Notes under the pieces: model-generated
Databases searched by the model: none
Told to the model about the DNA's origin: nothing
The model's input: the letters and a program-made list of their open reading frames with translations, nothing else
Shown: positions 38,699-46,995 of the stretch, in pieces
How the letters are laid out: each line of letters starts with the position of its first letter
Numbering within the stretch: the first letter of the stretch is position 1
Made by a program: the position numbers and the translations under genes
Assembly: GCA_019239415.1 (NCBI GenBank)
Contig: JAFAZW010000035.1
Coordinates: 1-64,000 of the forward strand
Direction: 5' to 3'
From: Alphaproteobacteria bacterium
GTDB taxonomy: Bacteria > Pseudomonadota > Alphaproteobacteria > Sphingomonadales > Sphingomonadaceae
DNA: 64,000 nt

Positions 38699-38866
38699 CC
38701 GTTTCATCCGGAACGGACGCCGTTTAGCGACAGGTTTTCCGCGGGCTGGGGACTAATCGCCGACCGCAGAATCGCAGCGCGAGGGAGAAGGGCGCCACCC
38801 GCGGGCCGCGAGGCCCCCCACGACCGGCTTGCCGCCGACGCGCCGTCGTGTGAAGATGGCACCGAA

Positions 38867-39856
38867 ATGGACCAGCTCGGGCCTCAACTTTCCTCCGGAT
38901 CGGTGGCAATCTCCGCCACGGGGATGGGCATATGGGGGAGTCGGGCCGTGGTGGAAGAGGATTTCGAATATAGCGCGCGCGGCTCGCTGTTTCTCGCGGC
39001 GCAGACCGAGGCGGGCGAGCGCCGTTGGCGCGAGGCGGCGCGGATCGCCGGTTGCCGGGTGAGCGCGGCGGTCCGGCTCGACGCGGCACCGCAGCGGATC
39101 GGGGCGCAACTCGCCACCGACGTCTTCATCGTCGATGTGGAGCGGGAGCAGGCGGCGCTGCCCGCGACGATCGACATGGTCCGCCGTGCCGCCGAGGCGC
39201 GGGAATGCCCGGCCCTGATCGCCGCTCCGTCGGCGATGATCGACGCCGTGACGGGGGCTTTGGCGGAACCCCGGATCGCCTATCTGATCGACGCGGATGC
39301 GCGCGATCGGGCGCTGGCGCTCGCCATCGCCCTTGAGCCGTCGCCGCCCAGCCTGCACGACGTCGCCAAGGGCCAGGCGACGGCGAAGCTCCAGCAGCTG
39401 AGCGAGGAGGTGGGCCGGATCGCGTCGATCCTGGCGGCCCTGTCCGAAGACGAGGCGGCCGCGGCGGCCGTCGCCGGGGTCGAGTGCGGCGAGATGGGCG
39501 CCGACGAGCGGATCGAATCGGCGCAGATCCGTGCCATCATCCGGGCGCGGCGGCTGCGCGACCATTTCTTCCACCCCGAGCTGTTCGCCGACCCCGCCTG
39601 GGACATGCTGCTCGACCTGATGGCGGCGCGGCTCGAGAAGCAGCGGGTCGCGGTCTCGAGCCTGTGCATCGCCGCGGCGGTGCCGCCGACGACGGCGCTG
39701 AGGTGGATCAAGGCGCTGTGCGACCAGGGCATCTTCGTGCGCCTGGCCGACCCGGAGGACGGTCGGCGCGTGTTCATCGAGCTCGCCGAGCACAGCGCGG
39801 CGGCGATGGAGAATTACCTCAAGGCGGCGCAGCGCGTGTCGGCGCTGCTCGTCTGA
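38867..39856 (+). CDS. Regulator with C-terminal MarR-like winged helix
   Basis: 329 aa. The N-terminal 130 residues look like a degenerate receiver or Rossmann-type domain (DVFIVDVEREQ, ALIAAPSAMI, IAYLIDADARDRALALAIAL). A central coiled segment follows (AKLQQLSEEVGRIASILAAL). The C-terminal winged helix is VAVSSLCIAAAVPPTTALRW and IKALCDQGIFVRLADPEDGR, ending RVFIEL. I believe such proteins are common in sphingomonads but their targets are unknown. The stop abuts a tRNA on the other strand without a gap. Confidence 0.75.
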   Translation: MDQLGPQLSSGSVAISATGMGIWGSRAVVEEDFEYSARGSLFLAAQTEAGERRWREAARIAGCRVSAAVRLDAAPQRIGAQLATDVFIVDVEREQAALPATIDMVRRAAEARECPALIAAPSAMIDAVTGALAEPRIAYLIDADARDRALALAIALEPSPPSLHDVAKGQATAKLQQLSEEVGRIASILAALSEDEAAAAAVAGVECGEMGADERIESAQIRAIIRARRLRDHFFHPELFADPAWDMLLDLMAARLEKQRVAVSSLCIAAAVPPTTALRWIKALCDQGIFVRLADPEDGRRVFIELAEHSAAAMENYLKAAQRVSALLV

Positions 39857-39932
39857 TGGTGGGCGCTGACGGGCTCGAACCGCCGACCCTCTCGGTGTAA
39901 ACGAGATGCTCTACCAGCTGAGCTAAGCGCCC
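39857..39932 (-). tRNA. tRNA-Val (anticodon TAC)
   Basis: 76 nt with encoded CCA. Acceptor GGGCGCT/AGCGCCC, D-arm TTAGCTCAGCTGGTAGAGC, anticodon stem TCTCG/CGAGA with loop TTTACAC (anticodon TAC), and T-arm GGTTCGAGCCC. Its 3' end touches the stop codon of the winged-helix gene. No integrase or attachment-site duplication is seen beside it. Confidence 0.95.
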
Positions 39933-39981
39933 TTTCGGCCCGCGCTTCCCACGGCGCCGGCTGCCGGTCAAGCGGCGCCGG

Positions 39982-40545
39982 TCAGAGCGGGCGGAGGAGG
40001 CGAGTCGCGACGGCGAGCCAGGGCGGGTCGGCGAGCACCGTCTGACGGCCACCGGCGCCGAGCGGCAGGAGATGGAGCTTGCCCTCCTCGCGACCGATCA
40101 GGCGGGCGAAGAGGAAGCGGCCGGCGGGCCGGGGAACGAGCACGTCGCGGTTCATCGCCTGCCCGAACTCCGCCGGCGGGAGCCGGCGGCACCAGAGCTC
40201 GTCGCCGCTGCGATAATCGCCGATGCCCGCGGCGACGGCGACGGCGACCATGCCCGGCTCCGGCCGCGGCGGCACAACCACGCTGGCGCGACGCGGCGCG
40301 TGGGCGCCGTCATGCTCGAGCAGGGCCGCGACCGGGACGTCCTCGCGGTCGGGCAGCTTGACGAGATCGCCCGCCTCGACGCCGAGCGCGCCGGCGATGC
40401 GGTTCAGCCAGCCGACCGAGACGGTGCGGGTCCCCGTCTCGAGGCGGCCGATCGTCTGCGGCGTGGTCGGCGGATCGCAGCGGTCGGCGACGTCCTGCAG
40501 GGTCATCTTCTTCGCGCGGCGGACCTCGCGGATGCGGGTGATCAT
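39982..40545 (-). CDS. XRE-family regulator with S24-like C-terminus
   Basis: 187 aa. The N-terminal Cro/CI helix-turn-helix is IREVRRAKKMTLQDVADRCD and TTPQTIGRLETGTRTVSVG. The C-terminal half has GDYRSGDELWCRRLPPAEFG and RFLFARLIGREEGKLHLLPL, like the beta-barrel of LexA/CI-type peptidase domains, although a catalytic Ser/Lys pair is not obvious. It is divergent from the DUF6456 gene, which it might regulate. Confidence 0.75.
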   Translation of the reverse strand: MITRIREVRRAKKMTLQDVADRCDPPTTPQTIGRLETGTRTVSVGWLNRIAGALGVEAGDLVKLPDREDVPVAALLEHDGAHAPRRASVVVPPRPEPGMVAVAVAAGIGDYRSGDELWCRRLPPAEFGQAMNRDVLVPRPAGRFLFARLIGREEGKLHLLPLGAGGRQTVLADPPWLAVATRLLRPL

Positions 40546-40645
40546 GGCGGCCTCCCCAACCAGTGCGGTTATTTCACTTTCCTACACCCTCTCCGGAATG
40601 GCAAGAGAGGATTGAGGTGATTCGCGCTATGTTCCGGAGGATGGG

Positions 40646-41155
40646 ATGAGACCAGGCAAGGTGAGGAAGAACCGGCTGCTCGCGGAGCGGCCGCTGCCGC
40701 AGGACGGGTCGGGCCGCGGGCGACGTCCGGGGCGGCTGCGGCCGGCGCGGTCGGTGACGGTCAACCTCGCCGATTCGCCGCTCGGCTGGCTGCACGATCG
40801 CGGCCACGTCACCGCGCGCCAGTTCGCGGCGGGCGAGCAGCTCCGCCTCGACTGGGAGAAGGCCGCGCTGGCGCCGGTGGTGACAATGCAGTGGGACGCC
40901 CCGCCGCTCGGCAAGCAGACCCGGCTTGCCCCCGAGGAGGCGACGCCGACGATGCGCCAGGTCGCCGCCCGCCGCCGGTTCGACGCCGCCACGGCGGCGG
41001 TGGGGCCGGGGCTGCGCGACATCCTCTGGCGCGTCGTCTGCGCCGGCGAGGGGATGCGCGACGCGGAGACGGCGCTCGGCTGGCCGGTGCGGGCGGGCAA
41101 GCTCGTGCTGGGCATGGCGCTGGACCGGCTCGCCGATCATTATCGCATGCGGTGA
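40646..41155 (+). CDS. DUF6456 protein
   Basis: 169 aa. A basic N-terminus (RPGKVRKNRLLAERPLPQDG) is followed by the DUF6456 core: NLADSPLGWLHDRGHVTARQ, FAAGEQLRLDWEKA, RRRFDAATAAVGPGLRDILW, and a helix-turn-helix-like end (GMRDAETALGWPVRAGKLVL). It is probably DNA-binding. From memory, DUF6456-type domains occur in alphaproteobacterial activators related to GTA control, so it deserves comparison with GafA/GafY. That link is unverified. Confidence 0.7.
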   Translation: MRPGKVRKNRLLAERPLPQDGSGRGRRPGRLRPARSVTVNLADSPLGWLHDRGHVTARQFAAGEQLRLDWEKAALAPVVTMQWDAPPLGKQTRLAPEEATPTMRQVAARRRFDAATAAVGPGLRDILWRVVCAGEGMRDAETALGWPVRAGKLVLGMALDRLADHYRMR

Positions 41156-41207
41156 CGGGTTGCGCGGCGACCGCCGAGGCGGCAACCTTACCGCACGGGA
41201 GAAGCTC

Positions 41208-41534
41208 GTGGTGCCAGTCGCTTACCTGATCCAGGCCGCCGCCCCGGCGCCAGCCGTGACGCCGAGCGACTTCCAGCTCAAGCCGGCCGCACCGGGCGTG
41301 GCGACGACACAGCGCTGCCCCGAGCCGCGGCCCGGCGAGATCCTGGTCTGCGGCCGTCGCGGCCAGGGCCAGCGGCTGACGGCGTTGCCGCCGCCGCCCG
41401 GCGCGAGGCCGAAGGGTCATGCCGGCGTCGATCTCGGCGGCGGCGCGCGCGCCGAGCCGCATATGCATGAGGTGGGGATGCCGCAGGGACGGGTTTCGAA
41501 GCGGTTCACGATCGATTTCCTCTTTCCCTTCTGA
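41208..41534 (+). CDS. Small protein with CP...EILVCGRR motif
   Basis: A 108-aa protein from GTG 41208 (GGGAGA upstream). The N-terminus is mildly hydrophobic (VPVAYLIQAAAPAPAV) and may be a weak export signal. The motif RCPEPRPGEILVCGRR is a recurrent feature of secreted sphingomonad/Caulobacter proteins of unknown role, with two cysteines likely to pair. It ends FTIDFLFPF. Confidence 0.6.
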   Translation: MVPVAYLIQAAAPAPAVTPSDFQLKPAAPGVATTQRCPEPRPGEILVCGRRGQGQRLTALPPPPGARPKGHAGVDLGGGARAEPHMHEVGMPQGRVSKRFTIDFLFPF

Positions 41535-41639
41535 CCGGCCGACGCCGTTTCGACGCGCCGAACGGCAGCCCCGTCGCGCGCGGCTCGCACCGCCCGGCCG
41601 CCTCCACCATCCGGGCAGGCGGGCAGCGGGAGATTCGGG

Positions 41640-42083
41640 ATGGAGCAGATCGAGGCGCTCGTGCGCACGCTGGAAGATGCCTGGAACGGCCGGGATGCGG
41701 CCGCCTTCGCGGCGCCCTTCGCCGGGGATGCGGAGTTCATCCACATCCTGGGCGGCGGCGGCACCGGGCGCGCGGCGATCGAGGCGGGCCATGCGGCGCT
41801 GTTCCGCACCCTCTATGCCCGGAGCGAGGTCGCCTACACGATCGTGCGGGTGATGCGCCTCGCCGACCAGGCGGCGGCGGTGCTGCTTCACCAGCGGCTG
41901 CAGTTCGAAGCGGGCGGCGAATGGCAGGAGATCGAATGCCGGCCGACCCTGGTGGCGACGCGGGGGCCGGCCGGCGCCTGGTCGATCCGGCTGTTCCAGA
42001 ATACGCATGTGGCGGGCAGCGGCACCGCCGCGGCGGCCGCTGCGGCGATCGCCGCGGAGCACCCGCACCGGCCGACTGGCTAG
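41640..42083 (+). CDS. SnoaL-like (DUF4440/SgcJ) protein
   Basis: 147 aa with an NTF2-like cone fold: IEALVRTLEDAWNGRDAAAF, FAGDAEFIHILGGGGTGRAA, and GAWSIRLFQNTHV. This family includes ketosteroid-isomerase-like enzymes and many small-molecule binders; the function here is unknown. The Ala-rich C-terminus is probably disordered. Confidence 0.78.
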   Translation: MEQIEALVRTLEDAWNGRDAAAFAAPFAGDAEFIHILGGGGTGRAAIEAGHAALFRTLYARSEVAYTIVRVMRLADQAAAVLLHQRLQFEAGGEWQEIECRPTLVATRGPAGAWSIRLFQNTHVAGSGTAAAAAAAIAAEHPHRPTG

Positions 42084-42191
42084 ACCCGCGCCGCCCTCAT
42101 CTCCCGCGCCGGCAAAGCCGCCGGGGGGCGGAACAAGGCGAGGGGCATGCAGGCGTAGCCGAGGAGGGAGCAGCTCCCGGGTTCGACCCGC

Positions 42192-42527
42192 TCAGCGCGG
42201 CAGCGACCAGGTCAGCTGGCCGTTGGCGGAGCCGGCGGTGGGCCTGCCGCGCGCATCGCGGGCGGGATGGAAGCGGGCGCGCGAGGAGAGGAGGCGGCAG
42301 GTCGCCGCGTCGAGGAGCGCCGTCCCGCTCGAAGCCCGGATGACGCAGGCGGTCACGCGGCCGGTCGGCGCCACCTGGAGCGTGAAGCGTACGGTCCCGG
42401 CGAGGCCCTGCGCGCGGGCCGCGGCCGGATAGTCGTCGAGCGAGACGAGCCGCTGATAGGCCGCCTTCGGCACGGGCGGCGCCACGGCCGGCGCGGCGGC
42501 GATGGCGAGGAGGAAGAAGAGGGACAT
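42192..42527 (-). CDS. Small TonB C-terminal domain protein
   Basis: A 111-aa exported protein. A signal peptide (FFLLAIAAAPAVA) is followed by the TonB carboxy-terminal fold: YPAAARAQGLAGTVRFTLQV and APTGRVTACVIRASSGTALL. No long Pro-rich spanning segment is present, so it is not a full TonB. It may bind an outer-membrane receptor or serve in a related periplasmic role. Confidence 0.75.
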   Translation of the reverse strand: MSLFFLLAIAAAPAVAPPVPKAAYQRLVSLDDYPAAARAQGLAGTVRFTLQVAPTGRVTACVIRASSGTALLDAATCRLLSSRARFHPARDARGRPTAGSANGQLTWSLPR

Positions 42528-42589
42528 CGAACCTCCTTTCGCGGCATGTCGCGTCGACAGGGCAGAGCGAGACTCCCATCGCCCATCCG

Positions 42590-43456
42590 CTAGGCCCCGT
42601 CGCCGACGCGGAAATAGGCTTCCGCGTCGCTGAAAATCTCCTTGGCCAATCCGAAACGGCGTCGCGCAAGCTTCACAAAAGCGCGACCGCACGCCGCCTG
42701 CGGCATCCTGTCGGCGGTGAGCGTCGCCAACGTCCGATCGATGGTCGCCGCCCGCGCGGGCGTATCGAGCCGCATCTGCAGCCAGGGAAAGAGGCCGCAG
42801 ATCGTCCGGAAGCGGTCGGCAATGAGGTCGGATCGATTGAGCTGGAAGACGTCGATCGTCGCGAGCGCGCGCTCGCGGCCGAAGCCCTCGCGCTGCTTCG
42901 GCACCGCGACGACGCCGAGGAAGCTGATGAACTTTTCCGGATCCTCGCGATACGGACATATCAGGAAGGGCCGCTCGGCCCGGTCCAGCGTGGCGACGGA
43001 GTGCGGCGCGCTTCCGCGCGTCCCCGCGATCGGGAAAATGTTGGACTTGCAGACCGTGTTGCAGGGTTTGCAGGCGCTGGAATAATTGGTGAGGGCGTAG
43101 GCGAGCCAATAATAGCCCGGCGAGGCGCCGCCCGTGCGCCCATCCAGGAGATCGAAGACCGGCGAGGTAGAGGGCGGCCACGGCTTCACCGCATTCTTCG
43201 GCCGGAAATGCTCGACATCCTGTTCGATCGCGCCGACCTCCTCGCCGGCGAGGCTGCGCTCGCAGAAGATGCACTTGAAATGCTGCAGGCGCATGTAGAC
43301 TCGTTTCACGTCACCCCAGATCGAGCTTTTCTCCGCGTAGCGGCCGGCGGCGAGCAGCGCGCGGGTGCGGCTGCGCGCCCGTTCCTGCCACGTCGGGTCG
43401 TGCGCGGCGACGGCCGCCGCGATCGCCGCGGCGGTCGCCTGGCGGTAGCGGATCAC
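42590..43456 (-). CDS. HNH endonuclease of Septu-like (PtuB) type
   Basis: 288 aa. The HNH core is CIFCERSLAG (first Cys pair), IEQDVEHFRPK (metal His), WLAYALTNYSSACKPCN (Asn and second Cys pair) and KSNIFPI. This arrangement is that of TIGR02646/PtuB nucleases paired with AAA-15 ATPases. The GTG start at 43456 overlaps the ATPase stop (GTGA), so the two are co-translated. It probably degrades DNA when phage infection is sensed by the partner ATPase. The defence role is family knowledge, not shown here. Confidence 0.8.
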   Translation of the reverse strand: MIRYRQATAAAIAAAVAAHDPTWQERARSRTRALLAAGRYAEKSSIWGDVKRVYMRLQHFKCIFCERSLAGEEVGAIEQDVEHFRPKNAVKPWPPSTSPVFDLLDGRTGGASPGYYWLAYALTNYSSACKPCNTVCKSNIFPIAGTRGSAPHSVATLDRAERPFLICPYREDPEKFISFLGVVAVPKQREGFGRERALATIDVFQLNRSDLIADRFRTICGLFPWLQMRLDTPARAATIDRTLATLTADRMPQAACGRAFVKLARRRFGLAKEIFSDAEAYFRVGDGA

Positions 43457-44745
43457 CGCGCGAGCTTTCCCGCGGCGCGACGCTTCTCCAGCGGGGCGTC
43501 CGCCTCGTCGACGATCGCTGCGGCGCCGCGCGACGCGCCGCGCATGAATGCCAGCGCCGCCGCCGCGTCGCCGAGCTCCGCGTCGCGGACGAGACGGTCG
43601 AGCTTGCGCTTGAAGGACTGGTCGCGCGTCGAATCGAGACCGAACAGGTTGGAGCGCAGGATCTGGTCCGCGCTGAGCCCGAACACCTCCTCGTCGGGGC
43701 GGCGGATGATGGGAAAACCACGCCGCCGCTCGACCACATGGATGTTCGCGCGCTCGAGCGTTCCCACCACCAGGGGGCTGTGGGTGGTGAACAGGAATTG
43801 GAGGTTCGGGAGCTTCCTGGCGAGAGTCGGGATGATCGTTCGCTGCCATTCGGGGTGGATGTGTAGATCGATCTCGTCGACCATGACGACGCCCCGGCAG
43901 TCCTGGAGCGCGAGCTCCGGTTCGCGGCTGACCGCGATGCACAGGTGCTGGAGCAGGTCGCTTACCCAGCCAATGTAAGCGCGATACCCATCGGAGAGGG
44001 CGCCGAAGGGCACCGTCGTGCTGTGGAAAGCGAAGAGGTATTCGCCGTTTTCCATGCGGCCGGTGAAGCGGAGGCTCTTCGGCAGAAGCGCGCCGAGCAG
44101 TGCGATCGCTTCATCGTGCCGCCTCCGGTTGCGGTGTCGCCACTCGGGCAGCCACGCGCTGAGCGGGGTTAGCGTGAAATGGTCCTCGAAGAGCGATGCG
44201 ACGCGCTCATACCTGACGTGGCGCAGCTTGCGACGTGTCGCGCCGTCGGCCGTGGATTCGACGTCGACCCGGCGTGTCGCGCCATAGCCGACGAAAAAGA
44301 AGGCCGCGGAATCGTCGTAGAACAGCCGTTCAAATTGCGGCGCCCCAACGTCCCCCTGCTGGACGAACTCGACGTCGCCGCGCCGGACGATCAGCACGCG
44401 CATGGTCGCTTTGCCCGCGGCGGGCCCGTCCGGCCAGACGTCCTGCTCGTCGAGGGCGAGGTCGACTTTGACGGCCGCTTCCTCGATGCGGCCGCGGGCG
44501 CTGCGCCGGATCAAGGAATAGGGGCGGTAGCCCGAGGAGGCGATCAGCGGCGAGAGCAAGGAGAGGGCCGTTGCATCGAGTATCGTGCTCTTGCCGGACC
44601 CGTTGATGCCGAGCATCACGTTGACGTTCCTGAGCCGCGGCAGCGGCTCGTCTCCCCGGCGACGCCGCAGCGCCGGGTGGAGCAAGCCTATTTCGGCCTT
44701 CGAGAAGGAGCGGAGATTCTCGATGCGGAGCGATTCAACATACAT
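43453..44745 (-). CDS. AAA-15 ATPase of Septu-like (PtuA) type
   Basis: A 430-aa ABC/SMC-like ATPase. MYVESLRIENLRSFSKAEI start, Walker A MLGINGSGKST, a signature-like GALSDGYRAYIGW, Walker B GVVMVDEIDLHIHPEW, and switch FLFTTHSPLVV. Such OLD/PtuA-like ATPases pair with a nuclease in anti-phage systems. Here the nuclease is the adjacent HNH protein. No reverse transcriptase or msr-msd RNA of a retron is seen around it. Confidence 0.82.
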   Translation of the reverse strand: MYVESLRIENLRSFSKAEIGLLHPALRRRRGDEPLPRLRNVNVMLGINGSGKSTILDATALSLLSPLIASSGYRPYSLIRRSARGRIEEAAVKVDLALDEQDVWPDGPAAGKATMRVLIVRRGDVEFVQQGDVGAPQFERLFYDDSAAFFFVGYGATRRVDVESTADGATRRKLRHVRYERVASLFEDHFTLTPLSAWLPEWRHRNRRRHDEAIALLGALLPKSLRFTGRMENGEYLFAFHSTTVPFGALSDGYRAYIGWVSDLLQHLCIAVSREPELALQDCRGVVMVDEIDLHIHPEWQRTIIPTLARKLPNLQFLFTTHSPLVVGTLERANIHVVERRRGFPIIRRPDEEVFGLSADQILRSNLFGLDSTRDQSFKRKLDRLVRDAELGDAAAALAFMRGASRGAAAIVDEADAPLEKRRAAGKLAR

Positions 44746-44836
44746 GGAGAGTGGATCCCGCCCGGGACTGAGGAGGCAGCCGCGAGCCTACTAGCGTGCC
44801 GCGGCGTCCGCACCAGAAATCTCACCCGCGCGCCCG

Positions 44837-46138
44837 TCACCGCTGCTCCCGCGACAGCCGGGTCATGAGGATGGCGGCGCGCTTGGCCTGGCGCGGGATC
44901 GTCGACAGGTCGACCGTCTCGCCGGGGGCATGGTCGCCGTGGCTGGCGGTGCCGAGGCCGACCAGGCCGGGCTCGAGCTCGGCGACGAAGCTGATGTCGC
45001 CGGCACCGCGTTTCAGGGGATCGAGCAGCCCCATCTCGGCGAGGCCGAGATCGCGGTTGACCAGATTGAGGCGGTCGAGGAGCGCCTTGTTCGCCGGGGC
45101 CGGCGCCATCGGCGGATAGGGCTCGTCGAAGCTTATCTCCGCGCCGGTGCCGGGCAGGTGCCTGCCGACGATCTCGCGCATCTTCGCGCGCACCCGTTCC
45201 TCCTGCTCGCGGCTCAACGTGCGGATGTCGCCGCGGGCGATGGCGACGGGCGGAATGATGTTGGTCTTGCCGGTCGCCTCGCCCCGGATGTGGGCGTCAT
45301 CGAGAGTGGCGGTGGCGCCACCGACGACGAGGCCGACATTGTAGGTGAGGTTCGGCTCCGGGAGCGCGCGGCGGAATTCGTCGAGGATGCGGACCAGCTC
45401 GTAGATCGCGCCATAGCCGGCATTGCCGCCGAAGATGCCGGACGAGTGGCCGGTGCGGCCGGTCGCGCGCACGTCCCAGCCGCCGGCGCTGCGCCGGGCG
45501 ATCGAACCCATGTCGCGGCCGCCCTCCTGCGCGAGGCCTTCGAAGTCGAGCGCGACGTCGGTGGCGCGGCCGGCGGCGACGAGATCGCGGCGCGAGACGG
45601 CGATCGGTCGGCCGGCTTCCTCTTCGTCGCCGGTGAGGACGATTGTGATGTCGGCCGCGGCGAGCGTCCCCGCCGCCTGCATCGCGCGGAGCGCGGCGAC
45701 CATGACGACGAGGCCCCCCTTGTCGTCGCTGGCGCCGGGGCCCTCGGCGTGGGTGGCGTCCTTGCGGACGTAATGCTGGAAGGGCGAATCGGGCTCGAAC
45801 ACGGTGTCGAGGTGGCCGATCAGCAGCATGCGCCTGCCGCGGCCATTGCCCTTGTGGGTTGCGACGAGGTGGCCGGCGCGGCCGACCTCGGCCATCGGCA
45901 CCCAGCGGACCGCGAAGCCGAGCGGCTCCAGCTCGGCCCGCATCATCCGGCCGACCGCCTCGACGCCGGCGAGATTGCGCGAGCCGCTATTCTGGTTGAC
46001 GAGCTTCTCGAGCAGGACCTCGCCGCGCGGCAGCTCGGCGTCGACGGTGGCGGCGATCTTCTTCTCGGGTCCCGAAAGGCCGGCGTGGGACGGGGTCGCG
46101 GCGGCGAGGAGCAGGAGCAAGGGGAGGCAGCGGCGCAT
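44837..46138 (-). CDS. Secreted M20-family metallopeptidase
   Basis: A 433-aa zinc carboxypeptidase-like enzyme. Signal peptide RRCLPLLLLLAAATPSHA from ATG 46138. The metal ligands are in LLIGHLDTVFEP, GASDDKGGL (bridging Asp), LTGDEEEAG (catalytic Glu) and GTASHGDHAPGE. The dimerisation domain carries TGRTGHSSGIFG. It is similar to the glutamate-carboxypeptidase/M20A group; the periplasmic substrate is unknown. Confidence 0.9.
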   Translation of the reverse strand: MRRCLPLLLLLAAATPSHAGLSGPEKKIAATVDAELPRGEVLLEKLVNQNSGSRNLAGVEAVGRMMRAELEPLGFAVRWVPMAEVGRAGHLVATHKGNGRGRRMLLIGHLDTVFEPDSPFQHYVRKDATHAEGPGASDDKGGLVVMVAALRAMQAAGTLAAADITIVLTGDEEEAGRPIAVSRRDLVAAGRATDVALDFEGLAQEGGRDMGSIARRSAGGWDVRATGRTGHSSGIFGGNAGYGAIYELVRILDEFRRALPEPNLTYNVGLVVGGATATLDDAHIRGEATGKTNIIPPVAIARGDIRTLSREQEERVRAKMREIVGRHLPGTGAEISFDEPYPPMAPAPANKALLDRLNLVNRDLGLAEMGLLDPLKRGAGDISFVAELEPGLVGLGTASHGDHAPGETVDLSTIPRQAKRAAILMTRLSREQR

Positions 46139-46225
46139 GGCATCTTCCGAAGGGGGCGGTTTGGTGGGCCTCATCGCGCGTGCTAAGCGTTGGGGCAAGC
46201 GTCCGCAGCCTGCGACGGAGGGTCA

Positions 46226-46612
46226 ATGCGCCGTTCGATGCTCGTCTTGTTCGCCCTGCTCGCGGCCGCGCCGGCGGCGGCGCAGGAATGGCCGGCGGCG
46301 CCCGAATATGACGTGCTGCTGACCAGCTATGCGATCCGCCCCCCGGTGCTGCGGCTGAAGGCGGGCGAGCCGGTGAAGCTGCGCTTCGTCAACAATTCGA
46401 ACGAGCCGCACCGCTTCGCCGCCTCGGCCTTCTTCGCGCGCGCCGAGCTGCGCGGGCGGGACCGCGAGCTGGTGCGGCGGGGCGAAGTGGCGGTGCCGCC
46501 GCTGTCGGAGCGGACGGTGGCGCTGGTACCGCGGGCGGGCCGTTATCCGATGCGCGGCGCGCCGCTCGCCCAGCGGCTGCTCGGCATGCACGGGCACATC
46601 GTCGTCGAGTGA
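46226..46612 (+). CDS. Cupredoxin-fold secreted protein lacking the type-1 Cys
   Basis: 128 aa with signal peptide MRRSMLVLFALLAAAPAAAQ. The mature part has LRLKAGEPVKLRFVNNSNEP and HRFAAS, and ends GMHGHIVVE. This is the cupredoxin layout with His and Met candidates, but the copper-ligand Cys of type-1 sites is absent. It may bind copper differently or only keep the fold. The start ATG 46226 follows GGAGGGTCA. Confidence 0.7.
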   Translation: MRRSMLVLFALLAAAPAAAQEWPAAPEYDVLLTSYAIRPPVLRLKAGEPVKLRFVNNSNEPHRFAASAFFARAELRGRDRELVRRGEVAVPPLSERTVALVPRAGRYPMRGAPLAQRLLGMHGHIVVE

Positions 46613-46623
46613 GGAGGGAGCGG

Positions 46624-46995
46624 ATGGGCAAGAAGAAGGACAAGAGAGCCAAGGGCGACAAGGGCGCGAAGGAGATTGCCGGCGTCAAGGTGCCCAAGGG
46701 GCTGCGCAAGGCGGGCAAGGCGGCGCGCAAGCTGGCCGAGCAGCCGGTGGTCAGCGAGGCGGTGGCGGCGGCCCTCCTCGCCGCGGCGGCGGCGCTGCGC
46801 GATCCGCCGGCGACGAAGAAGGGCGCCAAGGCGGCCGGCGACGCCGCGGGCGAGGCCGCGGCCGGCGCCGGCAAGCAGGCGAGCGTGCTCGGCGATGCCC
46901 TCAAGTCGATCGCGATCGACGTGGCGCGGCGCACCGTCGAGGCGTGGAGCGAGAGCGCCAAGCCGCCGAAGAAGGGCGGCGGCGGCGGGCGCTGA
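46624..46995 (+). CDS. Lys/Ala-rich basic protein, unknown
   Basis: A 123-aa protein. The N-terminus is very Lys-rich (MGKKKDKRAKGDKGAKE), the middle is a helical Ala-rich segment (PVVSEAVAAALLAAAAALRD), and the end is Gly/Lys-rich. The amino-acid bias resembles histone-H1-like DNA-binding proteins, but no family is recognised. It begins 11 bp after the cupredoxin gene with GAGGGAGC upstream. Confidence 0.55.
   Translation: MGKKKDKRAKGDKGAKEIAGVKVPKGLRKAGKAARKLAEQPVVSEAVAAALLAAAAALRDPPATKKGAKAAGDAAGEAAAGAGKQASVLGDALKSIAIDVARRTVEAWSESAKPPKKGGGGGR

Noticed and set aside
39857-39932. tRNA-Val as an integration site of a mobile element
   Set aside because: No integrase and no repeated tRNA 3' end were seen on either side within the window.
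42590-44745. Retron with Septu effector
   Set aside because: No reverse transcriptase gene or msr-msd-like RNA on either side.
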